5,349 nt of DNA from Chthonomonas sp035294165 (GCF_035294165.1 NZ_DATGLN010000163.1:1-5349), one strand, 5' to 3'. Positions 1-5,260 are shown, counted from the stretch's first letter. Notes: generated from the letters alone by a model not told the origin. Made by a program: numbers and translations.

Positions 1-1
1 A

Positions 2-148
2 GGCGCTTATGCCTCCGCCGTAGGACAGCCGAAAGATGAAAACCGGTTTGAAATAGGGTTTGTGTTCCATTTCCAAAACATCTTCAATCAACACATCGGC
101 CCTCGCCGAACCCTTCAGAATCTACAGCATCAGTACATCCCGGAATAG
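2..148 (+). CDS. C-terminal fragment of an unrecognised protein
   Basis: An open frame runs in from the left edge for 48 codons to a TAG at 146-148, so only the end of the gene is present. I do not recognise the family. The visible part has a polar stretch followed by an alternating aromatic/hydrophobic segment (FEIGFVFHF, residues 17-25 of the fragment) that looks like a beta strand, as in the last strands of outer-membrane barrels, and then a polar, Gln- and His-rich tail. It ends 18 bases before the next start on the same strand, and the ribosome site for that gene lies in this gap, so the two are probably one operon. An outer-membrane or efflux component would suit the next gene's possible metal role, but the fragment is too short to show this. 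Being real coding sequence is likely; its function is unknown. Confidence 0.6.
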   Translation, partial: GAYASAVGQPKDENRFEIGFVFHFQNIFNQHIGPRRTLQNLQHQYIPE

Positions 149-150
149 AA

Positions 151-156
151 GAGAGG
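151..156 (+). promoter_or_regulatory. Ribosome binding site for the FixH/YtkA-like gene
   Basis: GAGAGG lies 10 bases before the ATG at 167, just after the stop of the upstream frame. It supports that start and translation from a shared transcript. No separate promoter is visible in the short gap. Confidence 0.6.
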
Positions 157-166
157 ATAAACAACC

Positions 167-1096
167 ATGAAGCCACAGACTTGGAAAATACAAAGCGTTC
201 TCCTAACGACTTTAGTTACGCTAAATATGCTTGCAACAGCGGCGCTAGCCCAAACCACCGATAAAGAAAGCATGGAAGACATGCCGATACTGCACCCGAA
301 ACAGACCTATGTGGTAACGGGGAAGGAGGATTGGAGCGCGCTCACCGGCTTTGGTACAAAGACGGCGGAAATCACCATGATGAACCTCATGATGGTTGGT
401 GGTTCGGGCATGGAGCATATGAGTATGCGGATGGATAAGGGTTCCGGTGCACCCGAAACGGTCTCCCCTTTACCTAGCGGGCTTCAAATTCGAGCTACCA
501 TAACTCCTAATCCACCCAAAGTAGGCCAAAACCAGCTCGATCTCTTTATCACCGGCCCCGATGGCAAGCCGCTGAGTGGTCTTAAACTACAGGCCACAGT
601 CGAGATGACCAGCATGGATATGGGAGTGGCACATCCATCCGTAGAAGAGCCAGAACCGGGGCATTATGTGCTAAAACCCACCTTCTCTATGCTTGGCCCG
701 TGGCGTGTGCGAATAAGCGATATCGGCTCTCAAAGCAAATTGCGCAGCGACTTTCTCTTCGACGTCGGTTCAAAGACACCTTGGTCTCAACCGCAACCCT
801 GGCACGTACAGCTAATGCAGCCCCTCGACAAGCCCCAGATTGGGAAAAATACGCTTGTCTTTCGCGTGCTCGATCCGCAAGGCCAACCAATAAAGGGCGC
901 TAAAGTGGATGTCTCTGTAACCATGACGACTATGAACATGGGCACGGCGCATCCAAAGGTCGTCGAGAAAGATGGGGTCTACTCTACCCAAGTCGAGTTC
1001 ACCATGTTAGGTCCCTGGCGTGTTACGTTGCGCATAACACCGCCTAAAGCAAAACCCTTCGTGCAGAATTTCGATTTCGAGGTAAAGGAAGAGTAG
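167..1096 (+). CDS. Exported Met-rich protein with two FixH/YtkA-like domains
   Basis: This is a 309-residue protein with a signal peptide: basic start, hydrophobic core about residues 10-25, and ALA-Q giving likely cleavage after A28. Residues 36-89 hold ten methionines (SMEDM, MMNLMM, MEHMSMRM) and H84, a composition seen in periplasmic copper-handling proteins. Two homologous domains follow, about 105-200 and 211-307. Each carries MxxMxMGxxHP (M147/M150/M152/H156 and M253/M256/M258/H262) and, 27-28 residues on, F-[ST]-MLGPWRV (173-181 and 278-286). This is the pattern of the FixH/YtkA-like immunoglobulin-type fold. Members occur as single domains or in or near heavy-metal efflux proteins; a tandem pair is less usual. 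The role is inferred: extracytoplasmic binding of Cu(I) or another soft metal through Met and His, or assistance to an envelope complex. It sits 18 bases after the upstream fragment, probably in one operon, with a probable terminator starting 36 bases after its stop. Certain: a real exported gene. Likely: the domain assignment. Unproven: metal binding. Confidence 0.85.
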   Translation: MKPQTWKIQSVLLTTLVTLNMLATAALAQTTDKESMEDMPILHPKQTYVVTGKEDWSALTGFGTKTAEITMMNLMMVGGSGMEHMSMRMDKGSGAPETVSPLPSGLQIRATITPNPPKVGQNQLDLFITGPDGKPLSGLKLQATVEMTSMDMGVAHPSVEEPEPGHYVLKPTFSMLGPWRVRISDIGSQSKLRSDFLFDVGSKTPWSQPQPWHVQLMQPLDKPQIGKNTLVFRVLDPQGQPIKGAKVDVSVTMTTMNMGTAHPKVVEKDGVYSTQVEFTMLGPWRVTLRITPPKAKPFVQNFDFEVKEE

Positions 1097-1132
1097 ACGG
1101 CATCGCCCAAGCAAATTACAAATCGTTTGGAG

Positions 1133-1161
1133 CGCGGGGCTATACAGGCTTGCGTTTTGTT
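1133..1161 (+). terminator. Probable intrinsic terminator of the FixH/YtkA-like operon
   Basis: CGCGGGGCT (1133-1141) can pair with AGGCTTGCG (1146-1154) around the loop ATAC, with two G-U pairs and one G-G mismatch, and is followed at once by TTTTGTT (1155-1161). It lies 36 bases after the stop at 1096. The imperfect stem keeps confidence moderate. Confidence 0.45.
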
Positions 1162-1225
1162 AAGGGGAAGCTTGCTTGCCCCATGCTTGTCTTGACAACA
1201 GGCTCTAGAACAGACAATGTGCTTA

Positions 1226-1339
1226 CTAGCCCCCTGTCTTCCGAATCGGGGGATAGGGGGCGAACAAAGTCGGCTTGCTGGACAATTTATTGGGTAACCT
1301 CAAGGCCGACGCCCTTCCCCAAGACGTATAGGGGGCGAA
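1226..1339. repeat. GC-rich structured intergenic block with a 12-base direct repeat
   Basis: The block lies between the convergent genes. ATAGGGGGCGAA occurs exactly at 1253-1264 and 1328-1339, each time closing an inverted repeat. In the first, GCCCCCT (1229-1235) pairs with AGGGGGC (1255-1261), with an inner CCG/CGG at 1241-1243 and 1247-1249. In the second, CGCCC (1310-1314) pairs with GGGCG (1333-1337). Between them GTCGGC-TTG (1269-1277) pairs with CAA-G-GCCGAC (1301-1310) with one bulged base. On the - strand both copies read TTCGCCCCCTAT after a TTGTT-type stretch. A frame at 1150-1377 crosses the block but lacks a ribosome site and gives a composition unlike a protein. This could be a copy of a small dispersed hairpin repeat, extra transcription stops, or a structured 3' region of either flanking transcript. 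The arrangement is seen directly; the function is unknown. Confidence 0.5.
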
Positions 1340-1343
1340 TAAC

Positions 1344-1373
1344 AAGGGCATCTCCCGATCGGGAGATGCCCTT
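1344..1373 (-). terminator. Terminator of the S53 peptidase gene (perfect 30-base palindrome)
   Basis: Bases 1344-1358 are the exact reverse complement of 1359-1373, giving a 13-bp stem with a GATC loop. On the - strand the stem ends in CCCTT and continues TGTTATTCG, a moderately T-rich tail, and it begins 11 bases beyond the stop codon of the peptidase gene (1385-1387). On the + strand the following bases (CTAACCG) are not T-rich, so it probably acts mainly on the - strand transcript. Confidence 0.7.
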
Positions 1374-1384
1374 CTAACCGTTAA

Positions 1385-3571
1385 CTAATGGACTATCGTC
1401 AGACTAAAGTCATCCACCACAAAATTCGTAGGTACATTGGTGGCCTGACGTGCCGTTAGACGTAGCAGAAGCGTCTTTCCTGAAAAAGCGGTGGTGCGGT
1501 AGGTGCTCCGAACATACATGTAGCCCGACCGCGCATTGCGGTTGGAGAAGGTCGGCAGCGACCACACGACACGACCGGTATTGGGGTCTATAAACTGCAC
1601 GGTTAGCGTGTCCACAACCTGGTTTGTATGCTGTTGTGTATCTATGTGCAGGAAGAAAGAGAACACAGGCATGCCGACGATGTAGGTTGGGAAGGTAACC
1701 AACTGTTCTAGCGTGTCGGTTTGAGGCTGGGTATGTCCCCCCAACCACGCGTCCCATTGGCCGGAGTGAGGCGGTTCCTGGGGGCTATTGGAGATGATAG
1801 ATGGACTGGAAACCTGCCACGGCGAGGGGTCGCTTGCGCCCTGTTCGAAGCCCGGATTGCCGATAAGGTTTGAAGGCGTCGGCAGGGGTAAGGAGGGAGA
1901 CGCCAAATCCGTCAAGAGGTTGGTACCTATCAAGGTACCCAAGCCGGTCGCATCGTCGTAGCCGGGTACGGCCGGATAGTACTTGTTGCTGCCGGTGGTA
2001 ATATCATGAAAGTCCTGCGCATAGTGGGTTGCGTTTCTTGCGATGGCATAGAGCGCCGGGTTGGCAAAGCCTAGAGGGGGAAGGTGCGCTTGCGCCCGGG
2101 CCTCGTTAACCAGCGCAGTAAAAGCCGCCCAGGAGGGAGCACAGGCGCTGGTACCACCCACGTTTATCCACACTCCCTGAAGAAAAGTGGCATAGCCGAT
2201 GTCGCAGTTCAGAGCCACATCGGGCACGTTACGCATGGTGGTTGAGCCTTTGGAAGCAGCCGAGATAAGCCCTTGTTGGTACGATGGAATAGGCCACAAG
2301 GCGCTGATGCCGCCGCCGCTCTTCACCGAAGCGCTTTCGGCACTCCAGGCTCCGCCGGGGCTAACCGTGTAGAGCCGTGTTCCTCCGGTGCCCACCATAT
2401 AGGGCTGTGCCGCCGGGTCGTCTACGCTTAGCGTGGTGCCATCGTCATAGGCACCATTATCGCCGGAGGCCGCATAGACGGTCTGCCCTTGGGCTGCCAT
2501 CTGCATAAAGATGGCGTTCTCCGCTTGAATGATGCTCGGCGGCATCTGATCTTCCGGAGCACCCCAGGAGGTGGAGACCTGCTTGGCGAGATTATCGTTG
2601 GCGATACGCGCCCAGGTATCTACATAACCCGACGCGGTATTAGGCCCCTCATAAACGATAATCCGTGAGGCACCAGGTGCCAATCCTACCATAAGCTCGA
2701 TGTCGAATGTCACTTCGATAGCGCCGTTGCCCGGCTTGCCGTCGAAACCGTCTATCAGCACATTCTGCAGAGGCACATTGGGCAAGTGGAAGTAGTTTTC
2801 GTAGCCCTGAATGTCCGACGGATTATAGCCATCTAGTTCAAGCAGCCCCAAAGTTTGGCCGGCGCCGGTTTGCGCTGTGGGAAAGCTATAGGCGGTTTTG
2901 ATGTCTGACGGAGACAGGCCGCCGTTGGGGCCGGTACCACCGTGCGGGGCTACCCCAAGCACATCGTAGCCTTGCGAAAACACATGTGCAAAGGGATGGA
3001 TATTGGCTGCAGTATCAAGCCCTACCACGCCTACAAGAGGCACCGGTGGCGCTTTTGGGTTGCGGTCGGGAGCGCGAAAGAGGCGGCCATCCGGCCCTAT
3101 AAACTGAAGCAGATGCAGTCCAAAGGCGCTCTCTACCGTTCGAGCTGGTGCCTCAACATCGAGCAGCAGGCGATTTCTGTGCGTTCCAACCACACGAAAA
3201 CCTTGAGCCTGCGCCCAGAGAGCCACTTGAGCGTACTCCTGAGGCGTCGGCGCGAACAGCGCGGTGAACTGCTGTGGAGTAAGATAGTGGCCATACAGCG
3301 GATCCGATGGGTTATACAATCGCTGGATCAGTTGCTGAAGCTGTTGTTGATGGCGCAATGGCAACACCAGCGCCAGCGAGAGCACCTCATTCGGCTCCGT
3401 TTTGGCCACGGGGTGCGAGAGGGCCATAATAGCGGGCAGATGCCCTGGCAGCCGCTGCAAAGGCGTTTGCGCCACCACCTTAGCGGGCACCAGCACAACG
3501 GCTACCAAAAGCAATATCCAAGCAAAAACCCCACTTCGTCTACGCACACCACAACGGAAACGGTTAGACAT
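1385..3571 (-). CDS. Secreted S53 family serine-carboxyl peptidase (kumamolisin/sedolisin-like)
   Basis: This 728-residue preproenzyme is an endopeptidase normally active in acid outside the cell. Residues 1-34 form a signal peptide (arginine-rich start, hydrophobic core 17-28, cleavage near VVA-Q). Residues 45-187 match the pro-kumamolisin activation domain (YGHYLTPQQFTALFAPT at 93-109, ESAFGLHL at 147-154). The catalytic domain spans about 215-558. It has E286 and D290 (AIEVTFDIELMVGLAPGA), W336 in STSWG, oxyanion D371 in ASGDNGA, and nucleophile S475 in GGTSACAPS. The spacings (4, 46, 35, 104) are close to those of kumamolisin (E78, D82, W129, D164, S278: 4, 47, 35, 114). The calcium loop is present as D523-I524 and PGYDD (G537, D539). 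After a Pro-rich linker (559-567), residues 568-728 (NPGFE, W585, SGQWDAWLGG, VVDDFSL) look like the beta-sandwich found at the end of many bacterial S53 enzymes. Length suits the family plus this domain. The start is set by AGAGGAGG 6 bases upstream. It is transcribed alone and divergently from the sigma factor gene. The family assignment is firm; the natural substrate is unknown. Confidence 0.96.
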   Translation of the reverse strand: MSNRFRCGVRRRSGVFAWILLLVAVVLVPAKVVAQTPLQRLPGHLPAIMALSHPVAKTEPNEVLSLALVLPLRHQQQLQQLIQRLYNPSDPLYGHYLTPQQFTALFAPTPQEYAQVALWAQAQGFRVVGTHRNRLLLDVEAPARTVESAFGLHLLQFIGPDGRLFRAPDRNPKAPPVPLVGVVGLDTAANIHPFAHVFSQGYDVLGVAPHGGTGPNGGLSPSDIKTAYSFPTAQTGAGQTLGLLELDGYNPSDIQGYENYFHLPNVPLQNVLIDGFDGKPGNGAIEVTFDIELMVGLAPGASRIIVYEGPNTASGYVDTWARIANDNLAKQVSTSWGAPEDQMPPSIIQAENAIFMQMAAQGQTVYAASGDNGAYDDGTTLSVDDPAAQPYMVGTGGTRLYTVSPGGAWSAESASVKSGGGISALWPIPSYQQGLISAASKGSTTMRNVPDVALNCDIGYATFLQGVWINVGGTSACAPSWAAFTALVNEARAQAHLPPLGFANPALYAIARNATHYAQDFHDITTGSNKYYPAVPGYDDATGLGTLIGTNLLTDLASPSLPLPTPSNLIGNPGFEQGASDPSPWQVSSPSIISNSPQEPPHSGQWDAWLGGHTQPQTDTLEQLVTFPTYIVGMPVFSFFLHIDTQQHTNQVVDTLTVQFIDPNTGRVVWSLPTFSNRNARSGYMYVRSTYRTTAFSGKTLLLRLTARQATNVPTNFVVDDFSLTIVH

Positions 3572-3577
3572 GGAAAA

Positions 3578-3585
3578 CCTCCTCT
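3578..3585 (-). promoter_or_regulatory. Ribosome binding site for the S53 peptidase
   Basis: Read on the - strand, AGAGGAGG stands 6 bases before the ATG (3571-3569). This is a near-ideal site and fixes the start of the signal peptide. Confidence 0.85.
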
Positions 3586-3636
3586 CAGGAAGCGGCGTCG
3601 CGCATGCTCAGGCAAGTGCGAAGTAGACCTGATTTC

Positions 3637-3645
3637 ATTATAACA
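3637..3645 (-). promoter_or_regulatory. Extended -10 promoter for the S53 peptidase
   Basis: The - strand reads TGT-TATAAT: a perfect -10 box (3642-3637) with the TGn extension (3645-3643). No good TTGACA stands at 16-18 bases upstream; the best is GGGACG with a 16-base gap, sharing only GAC. Extended -10 promoters often manage without a strong -35. The start site would fall near 3630, giving a leader of about 58 bases. The form is that of the housekeeping sigma factor, not of an ECF sigma. Confidence 0.65.
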
Positions 3646-3679
3646 CAGTCTCATAGGTCGTCCCTCATGCCGACAGGCG

Positions 3680-3693
3680 GAGCGGTCACGCTC
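3680..3693. repeat. Inverted repeat in the divergent control region
   Basis: GAGCG-GTCA-CGCTC is a perfect 5-bp inverted repeat. It lies between the two divergent genes, about 35 bases upstream of the peptidase -10 box and about 70 bases before the sigma start. The place suits an operator for either gene, but so short a repeat may be chance. Confidence 0.25.
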
Positions 3694-3711
3694 TCGAAGA
3701 TAACAATAGCG

Positions 3712-3742
3712 GGAACTTCTGCCTTAAAAGAAGCCGTAAGGC
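3712..3742 (+). promoter_or_regulatory. Possible ECF-type promoter or structured leader of the sigma gene
   Basis: GGAACTT (3712-3718), then 16 bases, then CGTA (3735-3738) resembles the -35/-10 pattern used by many ECF sigma factors, which often drive their own genes. The predicted start site would fall near 3745, almost on the ribosome site, which is tight. The same bases contain two interleaved inverted repeats: CTTCT (3716-3720) with AGAAG (3729-3733), and GCCTTA (3721-3726) with TAAGGC (3737-3742). Either reading may be correct, and they do not fit together easily. No convincing housekeeping promoter is visible for this strand. Confidence 0.35.
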
Positions 3743-3745
3743 AAA

Positions 3746-3752
3746 GAGGAGG
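3746..3752 (+). promoter_or_regulatory. Ribosome binding site for the ECF sigma gene
   Basis: GAGGAGG lies 11 bases before the ATG at 3764, slightly longer than ideal spacing. It begins 4 bases after the last inverted repeat of the leader, so RNA folding there could affect its accessibility. Confidence 0.75.
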
Positions 3753-3763
3753 CAGCAAAGAAG

Positions 3764-4402
3764 ATGGATATTGCGAATCTCGTCACCAGTTCGGCTAAGG
3801 CACAAAACGATCGTGAAGAGTTCGACCGCCTCGTGCGGCGATGTCATCGGCAAGCCTACAATATCGCATATCGCCTTACAGGCAACCACGCCGATGCCGA
3901 AGACCTCACTCAAGAAGCATTTCTCCGTGCCTATCGCTTCTTCGACCGCTATAACCGAGCGATGCCCTTTGAGAACTGGCTCTACCGCATTATGTCGCGT
4001 GTATTTATTGACGAGCTTCGCAAAAAACCCAAATGCCATATCCAATCCCTTGACCAGCCTCTCCCCGGTAGCGACAACGACAGCGACATCCTCCTCGAAA
4101 TCCCCGACCCCGATTCCGATCCACAAACCATCCTCATGAACCAAACCCTCGAAGAAAACCTGCAACTCGCCCTTAACTCGCTTCCTGTTGAGTTTCGCGT
4201 GGCCGTTGTGCTTGCAGATATCGAGGGGCTTTCGTACGAGGAGATCGCCCAGAGTATGGGCTGTTCGCTGGGAACCGTTCGTTCGCGATTGCACCGGGGT
4301 CGCAAAATGTTGCGCAAGAAACTTAACGTCCTCCCTAAAGAGGATACAGCCGATGCCGACAGCGATTCGTGCACCGGCTTTGGCATAGAGGAAACAGCTT
4401 AA
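3764..4402 (+). CDS. ECF-type RNA polymerase sigma factor (sigma-70 family)
   Basis: This 212-residue protein has the two-domain plan of extracytoplasmic function sigma factors, which direct RNA polymerase to stress or envelope promoters. Region 2 (about 17-88) contains AYRLTGNHADAEDLTQEAF (35-53, the core-binding and -10 region) and PFENWLYRI (68-76) ahead of DELRKK. Region 4 (about 133-186) has LPVEFRVAVVLADIEGLSYEE (140-160) and the helix-turn-helix IAQSMGCSLGTVRSRLHRGR (161-180) that reads the -35 element. The linker (about 90-130) is strikingly acidic (D104, D106, D108, E112, D115, D117, D119), and the last 20 residues form another acidic tail with C203. Region 3 is absent, as expected for the class. 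The start follows GAGGAGG at 11 bases. The anti-sigma gene follows 81 bases later on the same strand, the usual arrangement in which the second product holds the first inactive at the membrane. Class is certain; subgroup and regulon are not known. Confidence 0.95.
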   Translation: MDIANLVTSSAKAQNDREEFDRLVRRCHRQAYNIAYRLTGNHADAEDLTQEAFLRAYRFFDRYNRAMPFENWLYRIMSRVFIDELRKKPKCHIQSLDQPLPGSDNDSDILLEIPDPDSDPQTILMNQTLEENLQLALNSLPVEFRVAVVLADIEGLSYEEIAQSMGCSLGTVRSRLHRGRKMLRKKLNVLPKEDTADADSDSCTGFGIEETA

Positions 4403-4470
4403 AATTTGGTCTGTTGTCCCTTTTCGCAGTCGGTCAACCAACTTTCATAGAGGAAAACTAGAGAGAGATA

Positions 4471-4476
4471 GGAGAG
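4471..4476 (+). promoter_or_regulatory. Ribosome binding site deciding the GTG start of the anti-sigma gene
   Basis: GGAGAG stands 7 bases before the GTG at 4484. With no internal methionine codon in the protein, this site settles the start. The rest of the 81-base gap after the sigma stop (4403-4483) shows no terminator and no clear promoter, so the two genes are probably co-transcribed. Confidence 0.7.
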
Positions 4477-4483
4477 CCTGAGA

Positions 4484-5080
4484 GTGATCTGCTATAAAGT
4501 GAAATCTCTTCTTTCTGCTTATATTGATGGCGAGCTATCTGAAGACGAGTATCGGTACGTTACCGCGCATCTACAGCGCTGCGCAGCTTGCCGTAAGGAA
4601 CAGCAAGAGCTTCTTACGACGAAGCGGCTTCTCTCTTCCCTTCGGGTAAAAGCACCACGGTGCGATATTCCCGAGCAGATCGCCCGTCGGTTAGACACTC
4701 AAATCGGCCCTTCTGTGGCGCCAAGTTTCAACTGGCAGCAGTTCCTGCGGGAGCTGTTTGCACCGCCACAACTCTCTCCGCGCTTCACGGTTCTCGTCGC
4801 CACGCTCTGCCTTCTGCTGGCTTTCCTTGTCTACCGAAAACATCATCAGCCAGCCACCATCCTTTGGCATTCTGGGGGCAATACCATCGCCTCCACGTTT
4901 ACCAACGATACGCCTACCTCAAGCGACAACGAATCTCCTTCCTATACCTATGTCCCTACCCAGCCGGTTACCTACCAAAACGCCGAGCCTATTCTCCCAC
5001 TCCATCCGGAAACGCTTCCTTCCTCGTTGTCTATCTTTTACCATCAGCGTTTCCTACCGTTCACTTTCCCTAACCACTAA
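4484..5080 (+). CDS. Membrane-bound zinc-finger anti-sigma factor
   Basis: This is a 198-residue single-pass membrane protein that probably binds the sigma factor encoded just upstream and releases it on an envelope signal. The N-terminal domain (1-50) is of the zf-HC2/ZAS type: C3, then H29-x3-C33-x2-C36, the usual zinc ligands. SAYIDGELSEDE (11-22) is typical of the family. One membrane segment spans about 101-117 (FTVLVATLCLLLAFLVY), placing the zinc finger in the cytoplasm and residues 120-198 outside. The outer part is rich in Ser, Thr, Pro and Tyr (SYTYVPTQPVTYQ, 153-165) and ends in a short aromatic segment; I recognise no domain in it. Translation starts at GTG, supported by GGAGAG 7 bases upstream and by C3 lying where the first ligand is expected. 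There is no methionine after the first residue. A strong terminator follows 24 bases after the stop. The assignment is firm; the sensed signal and whether release needs proteolysis are unknown. Confidence 0.92.
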   Translation: MICYKVKSLLSAYIDGELSEDEYRYVTAHLQRCAACRKEQQELLTTKRLLSSLRVKAPRCDIPEQIARRLDTQIGPSVAPSFNWQQFLRELFAPPQLSPRFTVLVATLCLLLAFLVYRKHHQPATILWHSGGNTIASTFTNDTPTSSDNESPSYTYVPTQPVTYQNAEPILPLHPETLPSSLSIFYHQRFLPFTFPNH

Positions 5081-5103
5081 CATCCGTTCCCCATCCTCCA
5101 TTG

Positions 5104-5135
5104 GAAGCTCTTCCTTGTGAAGAGCTTCTTTTTTT
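5104..5135 (+). terminator. Strong intrinsic terminator of the sigma/anti-sigma operon
   Basis: GAAGCTCTTC (5104-5113) and GAAGAGCTTC (5119-5128) pair perfectly over 10 bp around the loop CTTGT, followed directly by seven T (5129-5135). It ends the operon 24 bases after the anti-sigma stop and separates it from minD. Confidence 0.93.
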
Positions 5136-5193
5136 ACCGATTTCTAGGTAAAGATAGAAGCAATTTCGATCTAAAACCGGGCACGGCTTTTAG
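5133..5193. repeat. Two short inverted repeats between the terminator and the minD promoter
   Basis: TTTACC (5133-5138) pairs with GGTAAA (5147-5152) over an 8-base loop. CTAAAA-CCG (5171-5179) pairs with CGG-C-TTTTAG (5184-5193) with one bulged base and the loop GGCA. Neither is followed by a T run on the + strand, so neither looks like a terminator. They could be protein sites upstream of the minD promoter or chance. I see no gene in 5081-5269. Confidence 0.3.
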
Positions 5194-5217
5194 GAGTAGA
5201 GGCGCGACAGGAGCGGG

Positions 5218-5223
5218 TATAAT
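5218..5223 (+). promoter_or_regulatory. -10 box of the minD promoter
   Basis: A perfect TATAAT stands 46 bases before the minD start. The 16-18 base upstream position has no recognisable TTGACA and there is no TGn extension, so the promoter may be weak or need an activator. The start site would fall near 5230, giving a leader of about 40 bases. Confidence 0.55.
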
Positions 5224-5254
5224 ATGCATCTAATTGCTGCAAGATCACCCTTTT

Positions 5255-5260
5255 AGGAGA
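5255..5260 (+). promoter_or_regulatory. Ribosome binding site for minD
   Basis: AGGAGA lies 9 bases before the ATG at 5270, standard spacing, and supports this start. Confidence 0.75.

Noticed and set aside
1187..1198. TTGTCTTGACAA as an operator or a TTGACA -35 element
   Set aside because: The dyad has only a 2-base centre, no suitable -10 box follows at the right distance, and no gene starts downstream on that strand.
1226..1373. A CRISPR-like array suggested by repeated hairpins
   Set aside because: Only two copies of a 12-base repeat occur, 75 bases apart, the flanking sequences are related rather than unique spacers, and no cas gene is nearby.
1150..1377. A 75-codon + strand open frame in the convergent intergenic region
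   Set aside because: It has no ribosome site, runs through several inverted repeats and the terminator palindrome, and its translation is a low-order mix of Arg, Thr and Pro with no domain look.
2942..3643. A 233-codon + strand open frame opposite the start of the peptidase gene
   Set aside because: It is antisense to the signal peptide, prodomain and start of the catalytic domain of a well-supported S53 gene, with Arg/Gln/His-rich composition typical of a shadow frame.
3640..3645. TATAAC on the + strand as a promoter for the sigma gene
   Set aside because: It is the complement of the peptidase -10 region and has no -35-like hexamer about 17 bases upstream on the + strand (TGCGAA there).
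3686..4441. A 251-codon - strand open frame opposite the sigma factor
   Set aside because: It covers the whole sigma gene in antisense and shows no family features; the + strand product has clear region 2 and region 4 motifs.
4660..5120. Two + strand frames (4660-5073 and 4758-5120) overlapping the anti-sigma gene
   Set aside because: They are out-of-frame readings of the anti-sigma sequence, rich in Ser, Pro and Arg, without ribosome sites; the second runs into the terminator.
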